A stretch of 64,000 nucleotides of DNA from Orobanche coerulescens (GCA_033398695.1 CM065812.1:137584858-137648857), one strand, 5' to 3'. Counted from the stretch's first letter, positions 35,802-48,045 are shown. Notes: generated by a model from the letters alone, not told the origin. Numbers and translations are program-made.

Positions 35802-36600
35802 ATGACAATGAATCCACTCGCAATTCTACTCGAAAAGAACACCTTGATGGGACCTAACTTTGTGGATTGGGTCCGCAATCTGATGATTGTCCTCAGTATA
35901 GAGGCACTGGGATACATCTTGGAGACGGACATTCCAGCGCCTCCTGTGCGGACCCGAGCCAATCAAGAAGAGATTGAAAACCACGAAAAGTGGGTTAAGG
36001 ATGACGTGAAAGTCCGTGCTTATATGATGGCTTCCATGTCTAATGAGCTTCAGAGAGCTCATGAGAAAATGACTTCTGCTAGGCAGATCCTATCTCACTT
36101 AACCGGGCTTTATGGTGAGCATAGCAGAACTGCTAGATATGAGATATCCAAGCAACTGTTCGGTGCAAGGATGAAGGAAGGTGAGAAGGTTGGGGAACAC
36201 GTCCTCAAAATGATATCCATGATCGAGAGATTGGAGGCTCTTGATTTTAAAATGGATACTTCTCTCCAAACCGACCTTATCCTTGATCTCTCACGATTCC
36301 TTCTCACAGTTTGTTATGAACTTCAACTGCAATGAGATTGCATGTAACTTAGCTGGGCTAATAAACAAACTGGTGACCGCTCAGTCTCAGATGAAGACTC
36401 CGCGGATGAAGGAGTCTGCCCTTGTGATTTCTTCTGGACCTCAGAGGTCTAAGAACAAGAAGAAAAAGACCAAGAAGCAGATGGGACCATAAGCTAAGGA
36501 CTTCAAGGGTAAGGGCAAGGCCCCAACGGTTCCGGAGAACAAGAAGAAGAAGGATGCTTGTCTCAAGTGCGGTGAGCTGGGCCACTGGGCAAGAGACTGA
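35802..36600 (+). pseudogene. gag: copia-2 gag (UBN2 type) with broken zinc knuckle
   Basis: The frame at 35802-36335 opens MTMNPLAILLEKNTLMG and has the copia gag features NFVDWVRNLMIVL, ARYEISKQLFGARM and VGEHVLKMISMIERL. It shifts near 36290 to a second frame ending in a Lys-rich tail (36492). In the third frame the nucleocapsid knuckle reads CLKCGELGHWARD followed by a stop codon exactly where the last Cys of CX2CX4HX4C belongs (36597-36599). The start fits the family N-terminus. Confidence 0.9.
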
Positions 36601-36679
36601 CCAATTCTTCATGCCGCTTGAGGTACAGAACTTTTAGTTTTGGAAACAAATTGTTCTGCTACTGTATTTTCTACTTCTT

Positions 36680-37341
36680 AGATACTGGATTCTGGTGCTA
36701 GTTCTCATATTTGTACCGTGAATCAGGATCTGGAACAAAGTAGGAAGCTTGGAGCTGGAGAAGTTATGATCATAGTCGGAAGCGGGCATAGTGTCGAGGC
36801 GACCGACATAGGATCACTTCTTTTGGGTTTAGAATCCGGATTTCTTTTGACTTTAGAAGATGTACTTGTTTTCCCCAAGGGGCACAAAAACATTGTATCC
36901 ATTCTGGTCATGACCGAAAAGGCTTTTCATTTTTCATTGGTGATGGTTCCTGCAAAATTTATTTCAGAAATAAACTAGTGGGTACTGCTACATTGTTAAA
37001 TGGATTGTATCATCTAAATCTCAGCAACAAAGTAGTTGTGAATACTATGACTAGAAAACATGGTAGGGATGAAACCAATCAAGTTTTGAAATGGCATCTT
37101 AGACTTGGTCATGTTGGTCAGACCAAGGTTTACAAGATGGAAAAAGATGAACTTATGGGTCCATTGGGATCGGATCCCTTTCCGACTTGTGAATTGCCTT
37201 AAAGGCAAAATGACTAAGTCCCCCTTCACAGGGACTATTGAAAGAGCCGCTGACAAACTGGGATTAATCCATACAGACGTATGTGGTGCTTTGGAAGCAG
37301 CACGTGACGGATATCAATATTTCATTACGTTTACAGATGAT
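36680..37341 (+). pseudogene. copia-2 protease, GAG_pre-integrase and integrase start
   Basis: LDSGASSHI (about 36685-36710) is the aspartic protease active site. After frame changes LNGLYHLNLSNK and LKWHLRLGHVGQTKVYK give the GAG_pre-integrase domain. LIHTDVCGALEAARDG and FITFTDDQ carry the first catalytic Asp of integrase. At least three frame breaks occur. The coding sequence is interrupted at 37346/37347 by the solo LTR, whose CAAAC target duplicates at 37342-37346 and 40572-40576. Confidence 0.9.
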
Positions 37342-37724
37342 CAAACTGTAACACCCCCAGATCAAACCGGGAATATTACACGCCGCAGACCCTCTCCGTG
37401 AGGATCCACCAGGCTAGACATCAACACAATACATTACATTACATACTGACGAATCAAAATAACGAATCAATAGACCGATTTGGTCTTCCGTCACTGACTT
37501 ACAAATCAAAATACATAAACTCATCCAGACTCATACACATGCAAGGGTAAAATACTTGCAACGACGAACAATAAGGCAATGAAAAGACAATACAATGGAC
37601 TCGACTAATCGAAGTCAAAGCGCCTTCGTGTGATTAGTATCATTCGTCTTTCATCATCCCTCGCACCGATCTGTGTCTTGCTCCCGAAAACTGCATGTAC
37701 ACGGACACAATCTGAGATATCCAC

Positions 37725-37767
37725 CCCCCGATTACTCGGGGGTTAGCTAAACTCCACTGTTTCGCTA
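37725..37767 (-). other. twin hairpin in the copia-2 solo LTR
   Basis: Stem B CCCCCGA/TCGGGGG (37725-37742) is perfect. Stem A TAGCTAAAC/GTTTCGCTA (37744-37767) has one mismatch in nine pairs. Confidence 0.75.
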
Positions 37768-38271
37768 GTGCAAGTATAAAGTGCAAATACGAGCCATACA
37801 CAACACATTCCGAGAATACAACGAAAGACTTCCTGAGATATATTTAGTTAAAAATAGTTCAAGTCTTGAAAGTAGAAGCGAAGCAAGTAAGCACTTTGAA
37901 AACAATTCCAAATCTCGGGAGTTTTGAAAACATTAGAAATTGAAAAGTTCTTAATTCCTCGAAAGTCATTTAGGGTCACAGCCCCAAAGTTCATTTTCCA
38001 AAATGCAAGCCCGTTAACAAGACACGGGGTCCACGACCCAACCATTTCGGTCACAAAACACGGGGCCTACGACTCGATCATCTACTGCAATTCACTTACA
38101 AGAACACATTACACATAACACATCATTCTTATGCCATTCTAGCCGAGCACCAAGACTTGATATATAATGTCTCTCGACCCCGAGCACAAAGCATTGTGAT
38201 ACTCCGGACAATATCACAATTAACGAAAACATCAACGTCATCCTCAAGATGAAAACCACAACTGATAACCC

Positions 38272-38485
38272 GCGGCCGTACCCCTTAGTATCGACCCCCA
38301 GACATCCCGTCGGACACTCCGGGTGGGAAACCACTTCCGCGGCCGTACCCCTTAGTATCGACCCCCAGACATCCCGTCGGACACTCCGGGTGGAAGTTCA
38401 TCCACACACGCACCCAAGTCCACTTCCGTGGCCGTACCCCTTAGTATCGACCCCCAGACATCCCGTCGGACACTCCGGGTGGAAG
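38272..38485 (-). repeat. LTR minisatellite, three units
   Basis: Units begin near 38274, 38341 and 38430. Each carries GGCCGTACCCCTTAGTATCG and CATCCCGTCGGACACTCCGG. Same position relative to the TATA box (about 1.3 kb downstream) as in the other long LTRs. Confidence 0.9.
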
Positions 38486-39692
38486 GAGCAACACACACAC
38501 ACATTCCAAAATCACAGTTGCAAACCACAAGCCTCGAAGGTCAATCACAGTATATATAGTCGAGGTACCTTACTAGAATGGCCAGTTCATCCAACATATA
38601 CTCACGACCAAGTAATGATACGATTCATGCTAGAATTTCAACGATGCAGCTAGTACAAATAACATAGCAACGAGGGAAAATACCTATCCAACCACGCCGA
38701 ACGACATAATGAGACAGGGTCATCAATAGGCATACGTTCCATACATATCTCAATGAAAGGTTAAGCTATAAATCCACAACGTCATGATCCCACAAAACGA
38801 TACCCCACACATACTTAGACAAGCATATTTAACAACGAAATCATACGAGTCATCTTTTAAGGAAGTATTGAAAAGCATATCAATTCCTTTGAAAGTTAAT
38901 TATAGGCATTCATAAATCACGTATCGTAAATTACCAACTAATATATCCACAAAACACGTAATGTATGGGCAAGATACTTGCCTCGAATAAGAACAACACG
39001 GAGAATCGATCGAAGTAGGTTGGCACGAATCGACTACGAACACGCCGACTTCACCACACGCCAACACGCGATAACAAACTACGAAGGACAAGAACAACAA
39101 TGAAATGAATTCCATAACACGACTCAAAGCCGTTGAATTCGAAGAACGAATGGCGAAAGTTCAAGTGTTTTCGGCAAAACGGCCAAGAACACGATTCGTC
39201 CCGACAAAACACAAAAACGGAATTCTAAGTCGAAATATGGATATAAAATCAATGGAATATGTTTAACAACATCATTTAACCACAATTTGCCCAACAAAAA
39301 CGGGTGGAAAACGAGATCGAGAACGAATCCCCCAAAAAGTCGATTCGAAGGAAATCAAGAATATACTTCGATTCGACGAAGAACAATGGATTAAATGATG
39401 TTAAACACAAGAATACTACCAATATTAATCATACCCATCATGGATTAATCATCAACACGAAACGAATCGGATAAAAATGCAAAAACCCCCAAATTCACGA
39501 AATTAGGGTTCTAAGGAAGATTACCTTGATTCGCTGGATCAAAGGATGATAACGGATGATTGGTTGATGTTATAACCTCAAGAACTTCATGGATTTGTTG
39601 TTAAACGACATGGCTCCACGATCTCTAAGTCTCTAGCCGCGGAAGAGAAAGGTAGGAAATGAAAAACGAGATGAAATGTGACTGCTCTGTCA

Positions 39693-39700
39693 CATTTATA
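39693..39700 (-). promoter_or_regulatory. solo LTR TATA box
   Basis: The minus strand reads TATAAATG, directly below the palindrome array. Confidence 0.55.
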
Positions 39701-39709
39701 CTGGGCCGG

Positions 39710-39990
39710 ACTAGCGCGTGCTAGTCTGCCGAGCTAGCGTGCGCTATCGGCCCAGGCCGCAGTCCAGTGCCCACACTGCCCTACTGACTCGGCCAGGTAG
39801 CGTGGGCAGCCTTCCGGCCGTAGCGCGCGCTACCTGCCGGTCGTAGCGTGCGCAATGCCCGACAGTAGCGTGCGCTACCTGCCGAGCATGACCGATTTCA
39901 GAACCCCTGGACTCCACTGTCCAGACCCGATAGCGTGCGTTAGGCCAGCCGATAGCGTGCGCTACACCTGCCGGTTAGCGCGCGCAGCCT
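39710..39990 (-). repeat. U3 array of TAGCGTGCGCTA palindromes
   Basis: About eight copies of TAGCGTGCGCTA or close variants (TAGCGCGTGCTAG, GTAGCGCGCGCTAC) in 280 bp upstream of the TATA box. Same motif as at 2041-2470. Confidence 0.88.
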
Positions 39991-40576
39991 TCCGGCCGTA
40001 GTATGCTCGTCGGTTCTGCCGCACCGTCCGGCGGTGCCCGCAATCGTCCGGCGATCCATAGCCGTCCGGCCGGTGCTCGAACACGAGGGCTCGGCGACTC
40101 GATTTCCAGCGCGCAGGCGAACACGACAAAAAGTTCGCGGACGACATCAACAACCCGAAATGAAAACATAATGCAATAATTAATTATACGCGACCAAGAA
40201 ACGGGTCGAGACAACAATTACAGATACGGATACCCGTAACTTTTAAGAAATTACAAAATGGCCCAAAATGCCCGGAAATCACGATACGTGATCGAATAAC
40301 CAAACTGAAGTTCACAACACATATAACAAAGTTAAACGAACTTACGGGAAACTCGAAACAGCCGATTTAGAGGGTCGCAAGAATCGAACTCAAGTGCGGA
40401 AAAGTCGCTAAAAAGCACGGAACTCAACAAAACGATACCGAAACGAACTCGGATGACAAAAAGTGCAGAATTAATCATTCTCGAAATGACGAAACGGTCA
40501 TGAGCGAGTCGTCAAAATGGACTCCGGCCAAAAAAGAAATTTACCGGAAGTCGAAGATTGCGGATATTACACAAAC

Positions 40577-41222
40577 TAGGTATGGTTATGTATACTTAAT
40601 GAATCATAAATCCGAGGCCTTTGAGAAATTCCAGGCCCTAGTCGAGAAACAAACTGGTAATCATATCAAAGCACTTCGGTCGGACCTAGATAGCGAGTAT
40701 ATGAGTAAAGAGTTTGACGAGTTCCTTAAGGAACATGGAATAGTTTCACAACTAATATCTCCGGGTACTCCTCAGTTAAATGGTGTGTCAGAAAGGAGGA
40801 ACCGGACCCTGCTAAACATGTTCCGTTCCATTCTGAGCGATATTGACTTACCGATTTACCTGTGGGGGTATGCACTCCTGACTGCCTTAAACAGATGTCC
40901 TTCCAAATCCGTTCCTAAAACTCCATATGAGATGTGGGAGGGCAGGAAACCAAGTCTTAATCACATTAGGATTTGGGGATGTCCCTCCTATGTCAAGAAG
41001 ACTAAGGTGGAAAAGTTGGAAGCTAGGTCCGCGAAGGGACGTTTCATTGGATTCCCATCTGGGACGATGGGTTATCTATTCTACATGCCCGAAGATCGAA
41101 AGATTGTTGTTGCTTTACAAGCACACTTCCTGGAAGATGAGTTCATCCAGGAAGGCGGAGCAGGTAGAAGTATTTCTTTGGAAGATTACAATGAAACTCC
41201 TAAGGAGACACCTGTGCAATAA
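40577..41222 (+). pseudogene. copia-2 integrase, C-terminal part
   Basis: It resumes directly after the solo LTR with RYGYVYLMNHKSEAFEKF. It contains ALRSDLDSEYMS with the second catalytic Asp and LNGVSERRNRTLL with the catalytic Glu, followed by KTPYEMWEGRKP and IWGCPSYVK. The frame is clean to 41222 and stops in the integrase-RT linker. The 120 codons of frame seen upstream of 40577 belong to the LTR. Catalytic residues appear intact, so loss of function here is caused by the insertion and by lesions elsewhere. Confidence 0.92.
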
Positions 41223-41276
41223 ATTGGAACCAAACCTTCTGAAACACAAGTACAACCACCTCGTAGGTCTAGTAGG

Positions 41277-42146
41277 GTGTCTCATTTACCTGAGAGGTAT
41301 GGGCTTGTGCACTTGGAGGAACTAGGTCTCCATGAGGTTCCAAGTGATTGCCAGGAGACTGACCCAACGACCTATGACCAAGCGATGGTGGATGTAGACT
41401 CCGCAAAATGGCGTGAAGCTATGGAAGCTGAGATAGACTCGATGCATGTCAATCAGGTCTGGACTCTAGTAGACCGCCCCAAGGGCATAGTGCCTATTAG
41501 GAACAAGTGGATCTACAAGAGAAAGATTGATGGTGATGGCAAGGTTTACGCCTATAAGGCCAAGCTTGTGGCAAAGGGTTATACCCAGAAAGAAGGGATC
41601 GATTACCACGATACCTTCTCGCCCGTAGCCATGATCAAGTCTATTCGCATGATGCTTGCTATAGATGCCTACCACGATTATGAGATATGGCAAATGGATG
41701 TAAAGACGGCTTTCCTTAATGGATTCCTCGAGGAGGAAATCTATATGGAGCAGCCTAAAGGCTTTGTGTCCGAAGTGGATATTCAGAAAGTGTGCAAGCT
41801 TCAGCATTCCATTTATGGACTGAAGCAAGCATCGCGTAGTTGGAACCTTCGTTTTGACGAGGCAGTCAAAGAGTTTGACTTTGTGCAAAACGAGGAGGAA
41901 CCTTGTGTATACAAGAGGGTTAGTGGGAGCAAGATCGCATTCTTAGTACTATATGTGGATGATATTCTACTAATAGGAAATGATGTGGGAATGCTCAGTT
42001 CTGTGAAAGCTTGGCTTTCAAGTAATTTCTCCATAAAGGACTTGGGAGAAGCTACCTATATTCTTGGTATTCGACTCTACCGGGATAGAGCAACGAGAAC
42101 AATAGGTCTTTCCCAAGCCCTCTATATAGATAAAATCTTAAAGTGA
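41277..42146 (+). pseudogene. copia-2 reverse transcriptase
   Basis: 289 codons with the RVT_2 landmarks: WREAMEAEIDSM, PIRNKWIYKRK, VAKGYTQKEGIDY, QMDVKTAFLNGFL (first catalytic Asp), YGLKQASRSWN, and the catalytic LYVDDILLIG. It ends at a TGA (42144-42146) inside the conserved LYIDKILK segment, where an Arg codon is usual, so this looks like a CGA to TGA change. Coding resumes in frame at 42153. The front is joined to integrase by a short linker with a stop at 41220. The product is the DNA polymerase that copies element RNA. Confidence 0.93.
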
Positions 42147-42152
42147 TTTAAG

Positions 42153-42937
42153 ATGGATGATTCTAAAAGAGGGTTCCTACCGATGCGACATGGAATAAAA
42201 CTCTCCTTGAAGATGTGTCCTAAAAGTGAGGAACAACGGAAGGAAATGAGTAATATGCCATATGCTTCGGCCGTGGGTAGCCTTATGTATGCTATGTTGT
42301 GTACGAGACCTGACATTGTGCATGCTGTAAGCGTGGTGAGTAGGTTTCAGGCAAACCTAGGTAGGGAACATTGGATTGCCGTAAAGAACGTTCTCAAGTA
42401 CTTGAGAAGGACTAGATATATGGTTCTGATGTATGGCGGTGGAGAATTGGATGTGGTGGGATTTACTGATTCGGACTTCCAAGGACTGAAGGACGACTCG
42501 ATGTCTACTTCTGGCTACATATTTACTCTTAATGGAAGAGCAGTATCTTGGCATAGCTCCAAGCAAAGCGCGACTGCTGATTCCACCTGTCAGGCTGAGT
42601 ATCAAGCAGTTTCGGAGGCTTCCAAGGAAGGATTCTGGATTAAGAAGTTTCTGGGAGAACTTCAAGTGATACCATGTCTTGAAATTGCATTACGATGTAC
42701 TGCGACAACGATGGAGCTGTAGCGCAGGCCAAGGAGCCGAGGTTTCACAACAGCACCAAACATATTGAGAGGAAGTATCATCTCGTAAGAGAATTTGTTC
42801 GCAAGGGATACATTGTGCTGCATAGAGTAGACTCAGCCGACAACGTCGCTGATCCACTGACCAAGCCACTTTCTCAGACTAGCTTGGAGCGTCATCTGGA
42901 GAACATGGGTATTAGATACCATAGTGTATCGCATTGA
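42153..42937 (+). pseudogene. copia-2 RNase H domain
   Basis: Frame 42153-42722 covers the RT thumb and RNase H start: YASAVGSLMYAMLCTRPDI, FTDSDFQGLKDDSMSTSGY and AEYQAVSEASKEGFW. A frameshift near 42690 moves the end into the frame 42695-42937, with YCDNDGAVAQAKEPRFHN, KHIERKYHLVREF and NVADPLTKPL. It stops just before the polypurine tract. Two lesions in total. The fold is otherwise complete. Confidence 0.92.
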
Positions 42938-42952
42938 GTGAAAGTGGGAGAT

Positions 42953-44939
42953 TGTTAGGAGTATGCCCTCGAATGCCACTCGGGGGATGTTGAGTGAGGG
43001 CATTGTACTTGTAATTATGTAAAACATTTATATAAGGCAATGAATGTTTCTTTAATTACTGGTAGTTACTGGCATTCTTAACTCGTAAATATACATATAG
43101 AAACTAGTTCATGTATTTGAGAGCAAAACGTTCCACTCCTTATTGGATAAGGGGGTAGGCACTGGAAAGGTTTATAGCTCAAATACTTAATCATTCGCAA
43201 GTCGATGAAACTTGACTGGGCGTTAAGTTTATGTGAAGACTTGTATGATGTGTTCTTTGATATGTAGAGTGCTTGTCGAACACTAATGGTTAGTGGGAGC
43301 ACACGTTATAGGTATGCTAATTGGATTAGTATACTCAAACCGACTCATCCTCGATTCGTCACACGGATTTCACTCCGGGACACTCAATGACGGAATCGAA
43401 AGGTTGTGATAGGTATTCGTGAAACTTCGACTTGAGGATTTAGTAGGGATGTGCTTGTGACGTCAAGATTTTCATTAGAGCAGTTCGACCCTGTAAACCG
43501 GAAGGCGGGGGTCAACCTCGATGTGCATCTTAACGGGCAAGTAGCAGGTCCTACTGAATACCAAGATGAAATTCTTTCTCCCGTTAGTGAGCGGGGTTAT
43601 ATGTCCTATATGGTTATTGGCAGATGAGATCATAAGTCTTTGGCCAAAGCATTGGAGCTAGATGTATTGGATACACGAGAGCTCGATGATCTCGATTTGC
43701 ATTGACGCATGCATAATGTCAAGTACAGATGGGGTTTGAGTGACTGTGACCCTATAACTTGATCGGGACATTTGGAAGAAGGGTTTATACTTTTACTGGT
43801 ATTCACGACAGAATGGTTCTTGAATGATCCCATCATTCGTTCTCAGTTGGGGTACAGTGTAGGCCGCCAGGCTGGCTAGGTGGTGCTACTACTCTTTGGT
43901 TCCTCCCATTGCTGACTGAGACGGACCTACCGAGTCGTGCAATAGGATTAACGACGGAATGTTTCAAGCTTATTATCTCATTATGAATATTAGATATTGG
44001 ATATGTAATTTGGGACATTAGATATTTAAATCAATTTATTGGATAAATTGATTTACGATCTAATGAATTAAATAAATTACTGGGTGATTAATTTAATTCA
44101 TACATATAATTATTTCTTGGAGAAATTAATTATGTTATTATGTATTTAATGTGATTAATTGATTGTATTAATTAATCGACACAAATACATCCGAACGGAA
44201 TAGGAGTTTATCTGTTTGGACTCACGGGAGTCCGAAACAGACCGAACTCGTCCCGGCTCCTTCTAGATGGCCACCCACTTTTCCTCCCCTTTCCTTTGGT
44301 CATTGTCACCACCTAAATTGGTGGATGACTTGAAGTGTCAAGGGAACAAGATCTTTTAATTAATTCATTTTAATTATTTGGTCTTGATTTGGGAGGATTT
44401 TATGGAGAATAAAATGAAGACTCTCACTTCACTTGTGTAAGGCTTCCATACGTGAGTTTGAGATAGAGTGAGAAGGAAAAATAGTTTTTCCAAGTCTTTT
44501 ACTTCTTCTTCATTTTTCTTGAATTCTCTTGGAGAAAGATCAAGACATTGATTGAGAGAGATATATTTTACACTTAGAGTGTAATAATAAAAAGCTTCAT
44601 CACTTGATTATAGCCGTAACCTTAGAGGTTAATCGAGTGTTGTCATTCCGGTCGTTTTTCCGGTGCGTGGCAAGTAGAGACGCGGTGCTTTCGGCATTGG
44701 ATCGTTCAAGGGCTTGGAGCGGATTGGATTCGTAGAGATCAAGCAAAGCTTGGGGAATAGCTTAAGAGAAGGTTACCATTTAATCAACGGACTTCAAGGG
44801 GTAGTTTCTTACAACTCTTCCCTTTCGTTTATATATTCGTATAGACGTAGCTCGATCGATCCTCGTAGGAATTCGGATAGAATTAATTTTCATTTTACCG
44901 CTTCCGCTGGGCCTTCGTTTTAGACACCGAATCCCATCA
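42953..44939 (+). repeat. 3' LTR of copia-2
   Basis: Preceded by the polypurine tract AAAGTGGGAG (42941-42950). Starts TGTTAGGAG, ends CCGAATCCCATCA, followed by GTGAT. Confidence 0.93.
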
Positions 44940-45640
44940 GTGATTGCCGGAAGAACCAGAGTTGATGCTCTATGAGTTCTTGTAACAATGATGGAGTGTT
45001 GTGTTGACTGTGAGAAATCGACGGTCTCTCACTGTGTGAATTAGCTGAACTCTCATATGGAAATAATTTATGAACTTCTGAACCGAAACCATTTTCCAGT
45101 TGCTGAAGGTTTTATATTTATAGGAGGGGAAGTCGCTGGTCGATCGCCTCTACTGTATTATAATAAGCGGGTGATCGTCTTTAGCACATGGGTTGGTCTC
45201 CTTAAAGTCCGTAGCACCTACTGGCAGCCGGATGTACGAACCAACGAGAAGACAACACACGTCCGGTGTCGCTGTCTCGGGAGGTCCCACCTAGGACTTT
45301 CGGCGGGTCTGTCGGTAGGTGAGACAGTACTTGTCGTTGACAGCTGTTGATGGGCTGGAGTCAAAGATCCTTAATCCGCGGCGCCATTCGCGGATCTGCA
45401 CGTGGGTCTTCGCTCCGAGATCCGGTCTTCGTAGAAAAGACGGATGATGGCCTTATACGTGGCATAGGATGGTCGTCTTTGGTCGGGCACCAGAGTCGAT
45501 CGCTAGGTGCCAAGAGGCGATCACCTGATCTCGGTCAGGACTCTTAGCTTGGCAAGTCTGCCTTGGATTATTTGATGTTGTCTTTGGTCGCTCGGCCCTT
45601 ACGTCGATCGCCGTAGAGGCGTATAAATCGCCGCACAACA
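44940..45640 (-). repeat. 3' LTR of element X, proximal part
   Basis: It continues the LTR after copia-2 and matches 63123-63848, ending GCCGCACAACA at 45640. A minus-strand TATA region (CTATAAATATA at 45124-45114) is kept. It lacks about 24 bp present in the 5' LTR near 63700. Confidence 0.9.
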
Positions 45641-46010
45641 ATTGTCCCCCAGCTCGCTCCGATGTTGGAGACGTGGGTTGAGGTGATTCTACTGGCGATC
45701 GCTTAACTTAGACGAGCGACTCAGCGTTTTATGGAACAGACGATCGTCTCTCGAACGGACTAATTTTGAATTTGGACGATCTGGTCGGTCGCTGAAATGA
45801 GCGGGAAATGACAGCTGTTGTGGAAACGTCACCGGGGCACGTGTCGAGCTCCTGTTGGGGGAGTCCGACGGTTTTGTCAGGCTATCCTTTGGCGTGCCCT
45901 CGAAACGACGCGCACGCTGGATTTGAGGACAGCATTAAACGCGGCCTATCTGATGGTTGCACTTCGATCCTCGGGACTTCGTTTATTGCTCAGAAGCCCC
46001 CGCTTCTGCC
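45641..46010 (+). other. purine tract of X and upstream region of its antisense gene
   Basis: On the minus strand GAGCTGGGGGACAAT abuts the 3' LTR and is the likely polypurine tract. The remainder is CpG-rich with several GCGATCG strings and leads to a TATA box on the plus strand. It is partly repeated at 60153-60285. Confidence 0.65.
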
Positions 46011-46020
46011 TATAAAAAGG
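46011..46020 (+). promoter_or_regulatory. TATA box of the antisense gene
   Basis: TATAAAAAGG within CTGCCTATAAAAAGGACTGG, about 150 bp upstream of the first ATG (46168) and on the opposite strand from the X LTR promoter. Use in vivo is inferred. Confidence 0.6.
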
Positions 46021-46167
46021 ACTGGGGTTACAAGGTTAAAAACCTTATGCATTTCTGCCTCAGAAGAAGACATAGCCGATTTCTCTCGAAGCTCTGTGTG
46101 ACGATCGTCGTTCCACTCAGACCTTAGGTAAGAACAAATAACTCCTTCTCCCTCCTTTCTCTTTGAA

Positions 46168-46741
46168 TATGTCCGAAGGAAGACCAGATGTGTATGAGTC
46201 GGGTAGCACTTCCGTCGCCGGGGCTTTGACCGCCCGGGATGAACCTTCTGGGAATTTCATGTGGACACCACCGTCGAGGCCATCCATGCCGGGATCGGGC
46301 CTGCGGAGATTGAGGAACTTTTTAATGAGGCTAACGCGGCCAAGACGGTGGAGGCCGATCGGATCCGTCCACTGAAATGGGAGGAGCCGGATGCGATGGC
46401 GCACAGAGAGCTGGACAGCGCGTTCGGCAAAGCCTTCACAGATTTTTCCGAACTCATGGAGAGATTGGCCGGCCCACTCCCCAAATTTAACTTTAATGAA
46501 TATTCGATCGCCCATCCTTATGAACCTGTAAGGAGGACGTTGTTCCGCGCTGCTCGCCGCTCTCCGTGGACCCTTGGCCAGATCGGGAGCTCGGTCCGGA
46601 CCGTTGGAGGGCGAGGTTCCATGTTCCTTCTGATGTCAGCCTCCACGTGCCTGCCGAGAACGAGCGAGCCGATCAACCTCCCGAGGGCATGGTCGCTATC
46701 AATGAGGCGATAATGGAGGTTGGACTGCGATTCTCGCTGCC
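46168..46741 (+). pseudogene. antisense gene of element X, 5' part (Transposase_28-like)
   Basis: It lies on the strand opposite to X gag, next to the 3' LTR, as do extra antisense ORFs of Tat-lineage elements. Translation begins MSEGRPDVYESGSTS, then shifts frame near 46256 and near 46560. The last frame gives FHVPSDVSLHVPAENE and PPEGMVAINEAIMEVGLRF, resembling the plant family annotated in Pfam as a putative gypsy-type transposon protein (Transposase_28). The biochemical role of this family is unknown. The exon is interrupted at 46741 by the Athila element, and the frame is continuous with 57218 if the element and one target copy are ignored. Family assignment is from memory of its motifs. 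Confidence 0.75.
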
Positions 46742-48045
46742 TGTTAGGCGTATTTTTATACGCTTATTTATCATTATCTTGTATTATTTTGGCGAGTAAA
46801 TTTGCATAAATGAGATTTTAATGCCTTATTCTTGTATGTTTGACAGGAGATTGGAGTCCGGAAGCTAAAATGAGGCAAAACGGGCAAAAACGGCGAATTT
46901 TGGCCGTGGGCTGCGGCACACGAAGAGGACCAGCAGGCACCAGAGTAGACTATACTCTGAGCCGCGGCACAGACATAGTGAACCGCGGCCCAGAGGAAAA
47001 TTGTAGCGCCCAGGTTTTTAATCTGCACGCCATGTGCCGCGGCACAGATTAAGTGAGTCGCGGCACACAGGGCGGTTTTGGTGTGCTCCGCGCGGGTTTG
47101 GGCCGTTTTGAAGCCAGTTCTCGACCTAATCACACGGACGTGATTTGGAGGCTGTTGGGAGCTATAAATAAGGGTTTAAGGCCATAATTAATCATCTTCG
47201 ATCTTGGATTATCTTGGAGGAGGAATATCGCAGAAGTGGAGGATAAGCAGAAGACCTCAAGAGCAGAGGGCGGAAGCCAGAAGAACGGAGGAATCCGAGC
47301 TCTTCATCTGCGTTTGATTTCAATGCTTTTATTTATTATTTCTGTATTTTTATCTTTTAGCATGTCAGGCTAAAACCCTTGTTCTAGGATTTTGATGAAA
47401 CCTAAGTTTTGATGGATTTGCTTTAGATTATCTATATAATTCCCTTTTTGTTGAGTTTTCCCAATCGATTTTAATGCTTTCAATTGTCTGGCCAATAATT
47501 GGATTGTTTTAATTACCTTACTCGAATCGGGAGAGGAGAGTTGGTGAGGAACTATTGGTGAGGACCGTTTTATCTTGTGAGATAGGAATATACTCATAGG
47601 AACTACGTGGCCTTTTGGAGATTTTATGCTTTTTGCCTATTGACGAATTAATTCACCTAGGGATAGAGTGCGTTATTCGCCTTTAGAAAAATCTATTGAC
47701 CTCAGGAGGGGCAGTAGAGTATATTAGCAATCTTCGCCTTCAATAAATTGGGGAAATCATTAACTTCAGATAATCGAGAGTAAATTCGGATAAACCGAGG
47801 TGGATTCAGAATCCTAGACTTATTTATCAATTGATTCTCTTTCTTCAAGCGATAGTTTTTACTGTTAGTTCTTTTATTGGTTTTATTTAGTTATTAATTG
47901 CAACCAAAATTTCGACTGTTCAAATAAAATTAGAATACATAAAAATCGGTACTTAGTAATTCAGTCCTCGTGGGAACGATACTCACTCATCACTTTATTA
48001 CTTGTAAACGATAACGTGCACTTGCGTTAACGAAATATCGCAACA
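46742..48045 (+). repeat. 5' LTR of the Athila element
   Basis: It starts TGTTAGGCGTATTTTT and ends ATATCGCAACA. Five CGCGGC-type motifs (GCCGCGGCAC and variants) at about 46910-47070 lie upstream of a TATA box at 47163. Confidence 0.95.
47163..47171 (+). promoter_or_regulatory. Athila LTR TATA box
   Basis: TATAAATAA in GGGAGCTATAAATAAGGG. The 3' LTR copy is at 56335-56343. Confidence 0.75.

Larger units (their letters stand above)
37347..40571 (-). mobile_element. solo LTR of a long-LTR family inside copia-2 integrase
   Basis: It starts TGTAACACCCCC and ends GCGGATATTACA on the plus strand, with perfect CAAAC duplications. 3225 bp with no internal retroelement part, so solo. Termini match the LTRs at 22222/27592, but its palindrome array is the TAGCGTGCGCTA type seen at 2041-2470. 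Orientation is minus by comparison. Confidence 0.95.
32162..44939 (+). mobile_element. copia-2, full-length Ty1/copia element with a nested solo LTR
   Basis: LTRs 32162-34147 and 42953-44939 (1986 and 1987 bp). Target copies are ATGAT (32157-32161) and GTGAT (44940-44944), one mismatch. A diverged iMet primer site (34149) and a polypurine tract AAAGTGGGAG (42941-42950) are in place. Gag, protease, integrase, RT and RNase H follow in copia order. Integrase is interrupted by a solo LTR (37347-40571). Removing that insertion leaves about 9.5 kb. Confidence 0.95.
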
